Made by a program: the position numbers and the translations under genes. This document shows, piece by piece, positions 16,324-28,148 of a stretch of 64,000 bases of DNA. Under the pieces are notes generated by a model that worked only from the letters and a program-made list of their open reading frames with translations, was not told the DNA's origin and ran no database searches. This stretch comes from Burkholderiales bacterium (GTDB lineage Bacteria; Pseudomonadota; Gammaproteobacteria; Burkholderiales; Casimicrobiaceae). The stretch spans positions 186,001 to 250,000 of the forward strand of contig JABTUF010000006.1 of NCBI GenBank assembly GCA_015075645.1, given 5' to 3'. Each line of letters opens with the position of its first letter. The stretch's first letter is position 1.

Positions 16324-16896
16324 GTGGACGCCGCCGCCCTCGCCTCCGACATCCACGCGTTCTGGTTCGGCGCCCCGCCGCACGCCGCGCGCGCCGAATG
16401 GTTCCGCAAGGATCCCGCGTTCGACGCGCGCATCCGCACGCGCTTCGGGCCGGCGATCGACGCCGCGCTCGCCGGGGAATTTCGCGAATGGAGCGCGACG
16501 CCGCGCGGCGCGCTCGCGCGCATCCTGCTCCTCGACCAGTTCACGCGAAACGTGTTCCGCGATACGCCGCGCGCCTTCGCGGGCGATCCGCTCGCGCTCG
16601 AACTCGCGGGTGCGGCGGTCGATGCGGGATTCGACCGCGAACTCGACCGGTTCGAGCGCGCTTTCCTCTATCTGCCGTTCGAGCACAGCGAGGATCCCTC
16701 GGACCAGGAGCGCTCGCTCGAGCTCTTCGGGCGGCTCGCCGCCGAGACCGGCGATCGTTCGCCGCTCGAGTGGGCCGAGAAGCACGCGGTCATCGTCCGC
16801 CGCTTCGGACGCTTCCCCCACCGCAACGCGATCCTCGGGCGCGCCTCGACGCCGGAGGAAGTCGCGTTCCTGCAGCAACCGGGCTCAGGCTTCTGA
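16324..16896 (+). CDS. DUF924 family protein
   Basis: Conserved 190-residue alpha-helical protein of unknown biochemical role. Diagnostic stretches are IHAFWFG near the N-terminus, RILLLDQFTRNVFRDTPRAFAGDPLAL in the middle, and AFLYLPFEHSEDPSDQERSLELF with RRFGRFPHRNAILGR towards the C-terminus. The fold is TPR-like. The gene overlaps nadD by one base (TGATG), so it is co-transcribed with the nadD-rsfS-rlmH-maf-rng group. Start GTG 16324 follows from the family N-terminus and the position of the -10-like hexamer. Confidence 0.88.
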   Translation: MDAAALASDIHAFWFGAPPHAARAEWFRKDPAFDARIRTRFGPAIDAALAGEFREWSATPRGALARILLLDQFTRNVFRDTPRAFAGDPLALELAGAAVDAGFDRELDRFERAFLYLPFEHSEDPSDQERSLELFGRLAAETGDRSPLEWAEKHAVIVRRFGRFPHRNAILGRASTPEEVAFLQQPGSGF

Positions 16897-17582
16897 TGCC
16901 GCGAACCGCCACGGTGGCCGACGACGACCCCGCGCCGATCGCGCTGCTCGGCGGCACGTTCGATCCGGTGCACTACGGCCACCTCGGCCTCGCGCAGGAC
17001 GCGCGCCGGGCGCTCGCGCTGCCCGAAGTTCGCATGCTGCCCGCGAGCGATCCGCCGCACCGTCCGCGCCCGGGGGCTTCCGCCGAGGATCGCCTGGCGA
17101 TGCTCGAGCTCGCGATCGCGCGGCGCCGGGGACTCGTCATCGACGACCGCGAACTCAAGCGCCAGGGCAAGAGCTACACCGTGCTGACGCTCGAGGAGTT
17201 GCGCCGCGAGAACCGCCACGGGCCACTGGTGCTGATCCTCGGCGCCGACGCGTTCCGCGGACTGCCGCTCTGGTATCGCTGGCAGGATCTCCTGTCGCTC
17301 GCGCACATCGCGGTCGCCGCGCGGCCGCGCGACCCGTTCGACGCCGCGCTGCCCGAGGCGCTCGTGCCGCTGTGGAGCGAACGGCTGACCACCGATCGCG
17401 CCGACCTCGCCGCATCGAGCGCCGGGCGGATCTTCGTCGTCCCGACCACCGCGCGCGACATCTCCGCCTCCGCGATCCGCTCCGCGCTCGCGCGCGGCGG
17501 CGAGGAAGCGGACAAGGTGCGCGCGTTGATGCCCCGCGCGGTTTGGGACTATATTGCAACCCATCGGCTCTACGCCGCCTGA
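16896..17582 (+). CDS. nadD: Nicotinate-nucleotide adenylyltransferase
   Basis: Adenylates nicotinate mononucleotide to deamido-NAD in NAD synthesis. The 228-residue product opens with the nucleotidyltransferase motif IALLGGTFDPVHYGHLGLA, including the HxGH-like site. It contains LPASDPPHRP, LVLILGADAFRGLPLWYRW and the C-terminal signature TTARDISASAIRSAL. It follows the DUF924 gene with a one-base overlap. rsfS is 19 bp downstream, the usual neighbour. Confidence 0.95.
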   Translation: MPRTATVADDDPAPIALLGGTFDPVHYGHLGLAQDARRALALPEVRMLPASDPPHRPRPGASAEDRLAMLELAIARRRGLVIDDRELKRQGKSYTVLTLEELRRENRHGPLVLILGADAFRGLPLWYRWQDLLSLAHIAVAARPRDPFDAALPEALVPLWSERLTTDRADLAASSAGRIFVVPTTARDISASAIRSALARGGEEADKVRALMPRAVWDYIATHRLYAA

Positions 17583-17601
17583 CCGGACACCGCCCGCGCG
17601 A

Positions 17602-17958
17602 ATGCGACCCGACAAACTCGCGAAGACCGCAGTCTCCGCGCTCGAGGACATCAAGGCCCGCGACATCGTGATCCTCGACGTGCGCAAGCTCACCAGCATG
17701 ACCGACACCATCGTGATCGCCAGCGCCGAGTCGAACCGGCAGGTCAAGGCGCTCGCCCGCCACGTGCGCGAGAAGCTCGAGGCGGCGGGCGCGTCGATCA
17801 TCGGCGTCGAGGGCGAGGAATCCGCCGAGTGGGTGCTGGTCGACGCCGGCGACATCGTCGTGCATGTGATGCAGCCGGCGGTGCGCGCCTACTACAACCT
17901 CGAGGAACTCTGGACCGCGCGGCCCCTCAAGCGCGCGAAGTCCGCGCGGGCGGCGTGA
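17602..17958 (+). CDS. rsfS: Ribosomal silencing factor RsfS
   Basis: Binds ribosomal protein uL14 on the 50S subunit and blocks subunit joining in poor nutrient conditions. The product is 118 residues from ATG 17602. Family stretches: ALEDIKARDIVILDVRKLTSMTDTIVIASAESNRQVKALA, then GEESAEWVLVDAGDIVVHVM and the C-terminal RAYYNLEELW. It lies in the conserved nadD-rsfS-rlmH order. Confidence 0.95.
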   Translation: MRPDKLAKTAVSALEDIKARDIVILDVRKLTSMTDTIVIASAESNRQVKALARHVREKLEAAGASIIGVEGEESAEWVLVDAGDIVVHVMQPAVRAYYNLEELWTARPLKRAKSARAA

Positions 17959-17988
17959 TCGCCGTCGGCCGCGCGCTCCGTTCCGACG

Positions 17989-18456
17989 ATGAGGCTCGCG
18001 ATCGTCGCACTCGGCCATCGGATGCCCGCCTGGGTCGCGGCGGGCTGCGGCGACTACGCCTCGCGCCTGCCGCGTGACTGGCCGCTCGACGTCGTCGAGT
18101 TGAAGCCCGAGGCGCGCGACCGCGGACGCAGCGTCGCCCAGATGCTCGCGGCCGAAGCGAAACGGCTCGATGCGGCCTGCGCGGGCGCGACCGTCGTCGC
18201 GCTCGACGAACGGGGCTCCGCGTGGAGCACGCGCGAGTTCGCCGAGCGTCTGGACGGGTGGCGCGAGTCGACCCGCTCGCTCGCCTTCGTGATCGGCAGC
18301 GCCGACGGCCTGGACGCGGGATTCAAGCGCCGAGCCGCCGCACGATTCGCCCTCTCCGCGCTCACCCTGCCCCACGCGCTCGTGCGCGTCGTGCTCATCG
18401 AGCAGGTCTACCGCGCGGTGAGCCTCCTCGCCGGCCACCCCTACCACCGCGAATGA
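17989..18456 (+). CDS. rlmH: 23S rRNA (pseudouridine1915-N3)-methyltransferase
   Basis: SPOUT-class, SAM-dependent enzyme that methylates pseudouridine 1915 of 23S rRNA on the intact ribosome. The 155-residue length matches the family. It begins MRLAIVALGHRMPAW. The knot region reads LAFVIGSADGLDAGFKRRA, followed by ALSALTLPHALVRVVLIEQVYRA and the C-terminal GHPYHRE. The stop overlaps the maf start by four bases. Confidence 0.95.
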   Translation: MRLAIVALGHRMPAWVAAGCGDYASRLPRDWPLDVVELKPEARDRGRSVAQMLAAEAKRLDAACAGATVVALDERGSAWSTREFAERLDGWRESTRSLAFVIGSADGLDAGFKRRAAARFALSALTLPHALVRVVLIEQVYRAVSLLAGHPYHRE

Positions 18457-19067
18457 AGCCGACGGCGATCTGGCTCGCATCGAAGAGTCCGCGGCGGGGC
18501 GAACTGCTCGCGCAGATCGGCGTCGCGTTCGAGGTGCTGCGCATGCGCGAGGCGGCTGGGCGCGCGCCCGACGTGCTCGAGGTCGCGCACGACGGCGAGC
18601 CTCCGCTCCACTACGTCGAGCGCATCGCGCGCACCAAGGCGAACGCCGGCTGGCAGTCGATGCTCGCCCGCGGCCTCGAGGTCCGCCCGGTGCTCGGCGC
18701 CGACACCGAGGTGATCGTCGAGGGCGAAGTGCTCGGCAAGCCCGCCGACGAGCGCGCCGCGAAGGCGATGCTCGCGCGCCTCGCCGGACGGACACACGAC
18801 GTCGTGACCGCCGTCGCGATCCGCTGGCAGGACGACACGCACTTCGCGCTGTCGAGCACGCGCGTCACGCTCGCTCCGCTCTCGCGCGCAGCCATCGCCG
18901 CCTACGTCGCGAGCGGCGATCCGTTCGACAAGGCGGGGGGCTACGGCATCCAGGGCCGGGCCGCCGCGTTCGTGACGCGCATCGAGGGCAGCTACTCGGG
19001 CGTCATGGGCCTGCCGCTCGCCGAGACCGCGTCTCTCCTCGCCAGGGCGGGATTTCCCGTACCATGA
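18453..19067 (+). CDS. maf: Maf-family nucleoside triphosphate pyrophosphatase
   Basis: Hydrolyses non-canonical or modified nucleoside triphosphates to monophosphates as a housecleaning enzyme. The 204-residue product starts with the Maf signature IWLASKSPRRGELLAQIGV. It carries RIARTKANAG, the acidic VLGADTEVIVEGEVLGKP (metal/catalytic Asp), SGDPFDKAGGYGIQGRAAAFV and the final GSYSGVMGLPLAET. This is closest to the dTTPase/UTPase branch (YhdE type), an assignment made by motif only. It overlaps rlmH (ATGA). Confidence 0.93.
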   Translation: MKPTAIWLASKSPRRGELLAQIGVAFEVLRMREAAGRAPDVLEVAHDGEPPLHYVERIARTKANAGWQSMLARGLEVRPVLGADTEVIVEGEVLGKPADERAAKAMLARLAGRTHDVVTAVAIRWQDDTHFALSSTRVTLAPLSRAAIAAYVASGDPFDKAGGYGIQGRAAAFVTRIEGSYSGVMGLPLAETASLLARAGFPVP

Positions 19068-19109
19068 CCCCCCCGGTGCCGGCCACCCGCCCGGCACCGG
19101 AGGCCGCCG

Positions 19110-20570
<1,461 letters not shown>

Positions 20571-20571
20571 C

Positions 20572-20710
20572 GTAGGTCGGGCTTCAGCCCGACAATGTGC
20601 GCCCCGTGGGTCGGGCTTCAGCCCGACAGCCGCCGTGCCGATGCGAAGCAACGGCGTCGGCCTGAAGGCCGACCTACGGAGAGCGTGGTGGGTCGGGCTT
20701 CAGCCCGACA
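20572..20710. repeat. Cluster of four REP-like palindromes
   Basis: Four copies of a GTrGGTCGGGCTTCAGCCCGAC-type element: plus orientation at 20572-20594, 20606-20628 and 20688-20710, and one inverted, slightly diverged copy at 20656-20677 (GTCGGCCTGAAGGCCGAC). Each is a stem-loop. The cluster lies just after the rng stop, where it may end or stabilise transcripts. Diverged relatives occur at 55958-56028. Confidence 0.85.
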
Positions 20711-20774
20711 GCCTCCACGCCCGGGCACAATAGCGATCCCACGCCCCGGCCCCACCCGACCAACACCCCCCGCA

Positions 20775-21794
20775 ATGAACCTCTGGCCGCGCATCAAGCA
20801 AACGCTCGCCCGCTGGTTCGGCGGCGGCGCGCCTGCGCCCGGTCATTACGTCGGCGGCGCAGCTTTCGCGTGGAGGGGATGGCTCGCGTCGAGCCCGTGG
20901 GTGTGGCCGCGCCGCAAGTGGCGCATGTACGTGCCGGCCGGCGCGTCGCGCTTTCGCGCGATGCCGCTCGTGGTGCTGCTGCACGGCTGCAGGCAATCGC
21001 CCGAAGACATCGCGAAGGGCACGCGCATCGAGGCGCTCGCGGACAAGCTTTGCGCCTATGTGCTGATGCCGCGCCAGCACGAGCGCGCGAATCCGTACCG
21101 CTGCTGGAACTGGTTCGACCCGGCCACGATCGCGGGCCGGGGCGAGGCGGCCATCGTGCTCGCCGCGATGCGCAAGGCGATGCGCTGGCGGAGCCTGGAC
21201 GCCTCGCGCACCGCCGCCATCGGAATGTCGGCCGGCGCGGCGCTCGCGACCATCCTCGGCGTCCGCCATGCCGACCGCGTGCGCGCCGTCGTGTCGGTGG
21301 CCGGGCTGCCCTGCGGCGCCGCGTCCCAGCCGATCATGGCGCTCACCGTCATGAAGCGCGGCCCGGACATCGACGTGGCGAAGCTCGGCCTCACCGCGTA
21401 CGACGCCGCGCCGCCCGAAGGCAAGCGCGTGGCGCTCCTCGCCATCCATGGGCGCGCCGACGACGTCGTCGCGGCCCGGAACTCCGGCGCGGTCGTTCGC
21501 CAGTTCCTCGCGCGAAACGAGATCGACGTTCCGAAGGGCTCCGAGTCCTCGCTCCCCGAGCCCGACCACGCGCGGCGCGAGAATCCGCTGCTCGGCCATC
21601 CGTTCCAGGTGCGTGACTGGGAGAAGGACGGAAGCCTCGTCGCGCGGCTGGTCGAGATCGACGGCCTCGGCCACGCCTGGAGCGGCGGCGACGCGTCGCT
21701 GCCGTTCAACGTCGCGGGCGCTCCCGACGCCACCGCGATGGCCGGCGCGTTCCTCGGACAGGTGTGGTCGCGTACCATGGGGGCAGCGCCGTAA
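20775..21794 (+). CDS. PHB-depolymerase-family esterase
   Basis: Alpha/beta-hydrolase of the Esterase_PHB/LpqC family, 339 residues from ATG 20775. The oxyanion-hole region PLVVLLHGCRQSPEDIAKGTR is followed by ANPYRCWNWFDP and the nucleophile elbow IGMSAGAALATI (Ser in GxSxG). The likely acid Asp is in LLAIHGRADDVV, and the histidine in EIDGLGHAWSGGDAS. Family members cleave short polyhydroxyalkanoate chains or acetylated/feruloylated sugars. No clear signal peptide is seen, so an intracellular role is possible. The substrate is not determined. It is preceded by REP palindromes and a CACAAT hexamer about 45 bp upstream. Confidence 0.88.
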   Translation: MNLWPRIKQTLARWFGGGAPAPGHYVGGAAFAWRGWLASSPWVWPRRKWRMYVPAGASRFRAMPLVVLLHGCRQSPEDIAKGTRIEALADKLCAYVLMPRQHERANPYRCWNWFDPATIAGRGEAAIVLAAMRKAMRWRSLDASRTAAIGMSAGAALATILGVRHADRVRAVVSVAGLPCGAASQPIMALTVMKRGPDIDVAKLGLTAYDAAPPEGKRVALLAIHGRADDVVAARNSGAVVRQFLARNEIDVPKGSESSLPEPDHARRENPLLGHPFQVRDWEKDGSLVARLVEIDGLGHAWSGGDASLPFNVAGAPDATAMAGAFLGQVWSRTMGAAP

Positions 21795-21919
21795 TTCGGG
21801 GCTGGCTGCCCGTGTTCTGCCTCATCGAACTGCCCGGACGACGGCTCTGACTCCATGCCCCCCTTCGATCCCAACGGCGCTCGCGCCGAACTCGGCTTCG
21901 ATCCGGCGGAGGCGGCGCC

Positions 21920-22555
21920 GTGAGCACTGCGCTCGACCACCTCGTCGTCGCCGGCGTGACGCTCGCCCAGGCGATCGAATACTTCGCGGATTTGACCGGC
22001 GTCGCACCGCGCCCCGGCGGCCAGCACGTAACCGTCGGCACGCACAACGCGCTCGTGCGCCTCGGCGACAAAACGTACCTCGAGCTGATCGCGATCGACC
22101 CGACGCTGCCGAAGCCCGCGCGGCCACGCTGGTTCGACCTCGACGACACCGCGATGCAGGTCGCGCTCGCCGAGCGCCCGCGTCTGGTCAGTTGGCTCGC
22201 CCGCACCAGCGACATCGAGCGCACCGTCGCGAAGGCCGGCTACGCGCCGGGCCCGATCCACCCGATGTCGCGCGGCGACTTCCGCTGGCGCAGCACGATT
22301 CCCGACGACGGCCGCCGCGCCGGCGACGGCGTGCTGCCGGGACTCATCCAGTGGGACGTCGAGAAGCACCCGGCGGACGGGTTGCCGAACGACGGCGTGT
22401 CGCTCATCGAACTCGCCGCTTCGCACCCCGATCCGCAGTCGATCCGCAAGGCGCTCGCGTCGGTCGGATTGCAGGACGCCATGCGCGTGTCGTTCGGCTC
22501 GCCGGCGCGCCTCGCGGCGATGCTGCGGACGCCGCGGGGGCTTGTTACGCTGTAG
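21920..22555 (+). CDS. VOC-superfamily (glyoxalase-like) protein
   Basis: Protein of 211 residues from GTG 21920, beginning with the vicinal-oxygen-chelate pattern ALDHLVVAGVTLAQAIEYFADLTGVAPRPGGQHVTVGTHNALVRLGDKTYLELIAID. This matches the Glyoxalase-like domain family (Glyoxalase_3). The second half includes RGDFRWRSTIPDDGRRAGDGVLPGLIQWD. Such proteins usually bind a metal, but the reaction is unknown. A 22-codon frame starting at ATG 21855 ends in a GTGA overlap with this start; it shows no recognisable product. The 3' end overlaps the convergent HEPN remnant by 11 bp. Confidence 0.82.
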   Translation: MSTALDHLVVAGVTLAQAIEYFADLTGVAPRPGGQHVTVGTHNALVRLGDKTYLELIAIDPTLPKPARPRWFDLDDTAMQVALAERPRLVSWLARTSDIERTVAKAGYAPGPIHPMSRGDFRWRSTIPDDGRRAGDGVLPGLIQWDVEKHPADGLPNDGVSLIELAASHPDPQSIRKALASVGLQDAMRVSFGSPARLAAMLRTPRGLVTL

Positions 22556-22781
22556 GGGGCGATGGTGCGCGCGGGGACGCGATCCTCAGCGCAGCTTCCG
22601 CGCGCACGTCTTCGACTTCCGGGTCGTCTTCGACTCGGCTGGAGTACGACAGGCCGATGCGAGCGACGTCAGTCAACCGTTCCTCCGCCAGCAGCTTGAG
22701 CCCCGCGATCTCGTCGTCCGTGGGCGGCTCGCGTTTGAGCTGCCCGATGCGCGCGAGATTCTCGAGCTCAGGCGAGACCAT
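22545..22781 (-). pseudogene. Truncated HEPN-type partner of the nucleotidyltransferase
   Basis: Seventy-eight codons. The first 30 or so residues (SPELENLARIGQLKREPPTDDEIAGL) resemble the start of the small helical HEPN-like proteins usually encoded directly after HTH-nucleotidyltransferase genes. After about residue 45 the similarity is lost, and the reading frame ends inside the 3' end of the VOC gene. No RX4-6H motif is present. It overlaps the upstream gene by 14 bp, as expected for a coupled pair. I read it as a decayed toxin gene, though a diverged short protein is possible. Confidence 0.55.
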
Positions 22782-23376
22782 CGTCCGAACCGATCACGAA
22801 GAGCCGCGGCTGTCCGGCGATGCGCGCCACGAACCCGGCCTGCTTCTGCTTGCGGCGCCATTCGGCCGGTGACATCAAATTGGGACTGATGGTCCGCGCA
22901 AGCGTCGCCTCGACAGGCTGCAGCACCGAGAAGACCTCCGTGTAGTCGACACCGTCAGCGACGACCATCAGGTCGATGTCACTCGCCGCACGATCCGTCC
23001 CTTTCGCTACCGACCCGTAGACGAAGGCGGCGAGAATCCGGCCCGAAAGCGGCGCGAGCGCAGCCCGGAGCGGACCGAGCAGACCCGACGTCTTGATGAT
23101 CAGTCCGTGCAGCTCGTTGAACACCGGACTCGCGCGGTTGGCCCGGTAGTACTTCTGGTTGCCGACGCGCTCCACGGCAACGAGCCCCGCGCCCGCCAAG
23201 CGGGTCAGCACGCGATGGACCGCCCCGGTCCCGGAGGCGGCGAGCCGGATCAGTTCCGCGCTCTGGAAGCGCCGATCGGGCTGTCCGTAGAGGAGGCCGA
23301 GCAGGATTTGCTGAACGGGCGTGAAAAGGGCGCCGGCCAAGCCGCTTGCGGGGCTTGAACCGACCGCGGAGTTCAT
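22768..23376 (-). CDS. HTH-nucleotidyltransferase protein (MNT-type antitoxin-like)
   Basis: Two-domain protein, about 202 residues from ATG 23376 (ATG 23388 is also possible). The N-terminal part is a winged helix (FTPVQQILLGLLYGQPDRRFQSAELIRLAASGTGAVHRVLTRLAGAGLVAVERVGNQKYYRAN). The C-terminal part is a minimal nucleotidyltransferase with the core FVYGSVAKGTDRAASDIDLMVV (GS followed by DxD). Such proteins pair with HEPN proteins as toxin-antitoxin-like modules, with the NTase AMPylating or repressing the toxin. The promoter carries tandem operators, which suggests autoregulation by the HTH domain. The longer reading frame from 23427 starts inside the -35 element and is unlikely. Confidence 0.82.
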   Translation of the reverse strand: MNSAVGSSPASGLAGALFTPVQQILLGLLYGQPDRRFQSAELIRLAASGTGAVHRVLTRLAGAGLVAVERVGNQKYYRANRASPVFNELHGLIIKTSGLLGPLRAALAPLSGRILAAFVYGSVAKGTDRAASDIDLMVVADGVDYTEVFSVLQPVEATLARTISPNLMSPAEWRRKQKQAGFVARIAGQPRLFVIGSDDGLA

Positions 23377-23381
23377 CGCCG

Positions 23382-23427
23382 TTCCCATTTCGGGAATTAT
23401 CATACCCAATTTGGGAATCGACTGCAA
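23382..23427 (-). promoter_or_regulatory. Promoter and tandem operators of the HTH-NTase gene
   Basis: On the minus strand: TTGCAG (-35, 23422-23427), a 17-base spacer and TATGAT (-10, 23399-23404). Two TTCCC-N5-GGGwA boxes lie at 23403-23417 (filling the spacer) and 23382-23396 (at the expected transcription start), 21 bp apart, i.e. two helical turns. A dimeric repressor binding both would shut the promoter. Confidence 0.65.
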
Positions 23428-23551
23428 GCATTCGGCTGGCGCGAATCCGGCTCGAGTACTGGCGCGACGACACCCGCCAGAAAGGTCCAGTCTCCGCTGT
23501 CTACCGGGACGGGGAACTTGCGGGGCAGCCGCCGTTGCGCACTTCTCTCGT

Positions 23552-26911
<3,360 letters not shown>

Positions 26912-26917
26912 CGTTCC

Positions 26918-27205
26918 TCACCCCTGATTGGCTGCGGAGGTTCTGCTCGCCTGCGCCCGGCGCAGCATTCGCGCTATCGCTTCATTCGCGTGGATCGGCG
27001 CCAGTACCACCGCCGGATGCGCGTTCGCGAACACCCGAAACAGCTCATCGGCAAAGGACGGACCGATGCCCTCGATGCCGGCGAAATCGAGCTCTACCGT
27101 GCCATCGCGAGGCAGCGCCGAAATCAGCGCCTTTGCCTCACCGCGAGAAACGAGCCTGATGCTCCCGTCGAGGTGCGCACGCACATCGATTCGCGTGATG
27201 GTCAT
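26918..27205 (-). CDS. STAS-like DUF4325 protein
   Basis: Small 95-residue protein from ATG 27205. The pattern EAKALISALPRDGTVELDFAGIEGIGPSFADELFRVFANAHP matches the STAS-like DUF4325 domain, a fold related to anti-sigma-factor antagonists. Members occur beside ATPases and in defence loci, but no biochemical function is established. Eight bases separate it from the upstream DUF2442 gene and six from the DUF499 gene, so all three should be on one transcript. It could modulate the ATPase through protein contact; this is inference. Confidence 0.75.
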   Translation of the reverse strand: MTITRIDVRAHLDGSIRLVSRGEAKALISALPRDGTVELDFAGIEGIGPSFADELFRVFANAHPAVVLAPIHANEAIARMLRRAQASRTSAANQG

Positions 27206-27213
27206 GGCGCCGA

Positions 27214-27882
27214 TCACCGCTTCTTCGCTCGCACCTTGGTCCGGCCCGCGGCCACCGGCACCTGATCGACCCGGTACGTCGCTCGTGGCTCTTTCATCTT
27301 GTGCGCGGCCTTCAGTTCGTCGCCCGCAACAGGCGGCGCGCTTGCGACCTTCTTCAGGATGCTTCGCGCATGGTCCGGCTCGGCGCGCCGCGCCCGTTCG
27401 CGGAAGAACGTCTCGACCTTCTGCGCGGGCGCCTTGTCCTTTCGCGGCCGGCCGCCTTTCCTGCCGTTCTCCCGAGCCGCGATTCGCTTGGATTCGGTCG
27501 TGGCCGCTCCGCCTTGGCGACCCAGGGCAGACATCCATGCGCGGGATCCGAAGCAACCCGCGACGAGATCCGGAACCGCGACATCCAGATCGAGCGAAGG
27601 CCAGTGCAAGCCGTACCCGCCGCCCTCCACCCGTACCGATCCGAGGACCGCGCTCGACGCGCCCTCGAGCCCCTGAATCTTCTCCACCGGGATGGAGAGC
27701 CCGATACCCGACGCGAGCTCGATGCTCAATCGCTTCGCCCGGGCGTCGTACCGGACGCCGATCGCGAGATCGCCCTTGCTCGCGCGAGCACGGCCCGCCT
27801 TCGTGGCCTTCGCGAGTTGGTCGTCGACCGCCTTCGCAATGCGGCGTTCGGAAATGCTTGTCACCAGTTCATCGGTTGCCAT
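27214..27882 (-). CDS. DUF2442 protein with long basic tail
   Basis: Product of 222 residues from ATG 27882. The middle (about 45-115) is a DUF2442 domain: YDARAKRLSIELASGIGLSIPVEKIQGLEGA...GYGLHWPSLDLDVAVPDLVAG. The last 90 or so residues are strongly basic (RENGRKGGRPRKDKAPAQKV and a C-terminal RTKVRAKKR), suggesting nucleic-acid binding. DUF2442 genes commonly follow DUF4160 genes in small toxin-antitoxin-like pairs, as here with a 14-bp overlap. The extended basic tail is unusual for DUF2442 proteins, which are often about 80 residues. Confidence 0.78.
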   Translation of the reverse strand: MATDELVTSISERRIAKAVDDQLAKATKAGRARASKGDLAIGVRYDARAKRLSIELASGIGLSIPVEKIQGLEGASSAVLGSVRVEGGGYGLHWPSLDLDVAVPDLVAGCFGSRAWMSALGRQGGAATTESKRIAARENGRKGGRPRKDKAPAQKVETFFRERARRAEPDHARSILKKVASAPPVAGDELKAAHKMKEPRATYRVDQVPVAAGRTKVRAKKR

Positions 27883-28114
27883 GGATTCGCCTCCATTCGG
27901 CGAGGCACTCGGCGTGCCGCTCGATGATCGCTTTCGCGATGCGCCGCAGGTCCGAGACCGGAACGCCGCGCCGCTCGACCAGGCGGACGTCGTCGGGACC
28001 ACGGCCGAGTTCGAACTTCGCGCTCCCGTTACCGGCCGCGTGGACATGAGCAGGCGCATGATCGTTCGTATAGACGACCACTCGAAACGCCCCGACCCGG
28101 AAGATCGTCGCCAC
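27869..28114 (-). CDS. DUF4160 protein
   Basis: 81-residue protein starting at GTG 28114. The family pattern is clear: MATIFRVGAFRVVVYTNDHAPAHVHAAGNGSAKFEL, with the conserved HxH in APAHVHA, then RIAKAIIERHAECLAEWRRIHG. DUF4160 and DUF2442 genes are usually adjacent and are suspected toxin-antitoxin partners; which is toxic is not established. A palindrome and promoter-like hexamers lie just upstream, although the -10-like hexamer overlaps the start codon. Confidence 0.82.
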   Translation of the reverse strand: MATIFRVGAFRVVVYTNDHAPAHVHAAGNGSAKFELGRGPDDVRLVERRGVPVSDLRRIAKAIIERHAECLAEWRRIHGNR

Positions 28115-28142
28115 TATATCCCAACGCTTGGGTTATTGCAAG
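28113..28142 (-). promoter_or_regulatory. Promoter-like elements with dyad before the DUF4160 gene
   Basis: On the minus strand: TTGCAA (28137-28142), 18 bases, TATAGT (28113-28118). The spacer holds CCCAACGCTTGGG (28120-28132), an inverted repeat with five-base arms. The TATAGT overlaps the GTG start, so either the real start lies downstream or the hexamer is fortuitous. The dyad resembles the CCCAAnTTGGG operator of the HTH-NTase gene. Confidence 0.45.
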
Positions 28143-28148
28143 TGCCCC

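Noticed and set aside
21855..21923. A 22-codon leader-like frame overlapping the VOC gene start (GTGA)
   Set aside because: The product has no regulatory features such as repeated codons or an attenuator; it is probably chance or part of an untranslated region.
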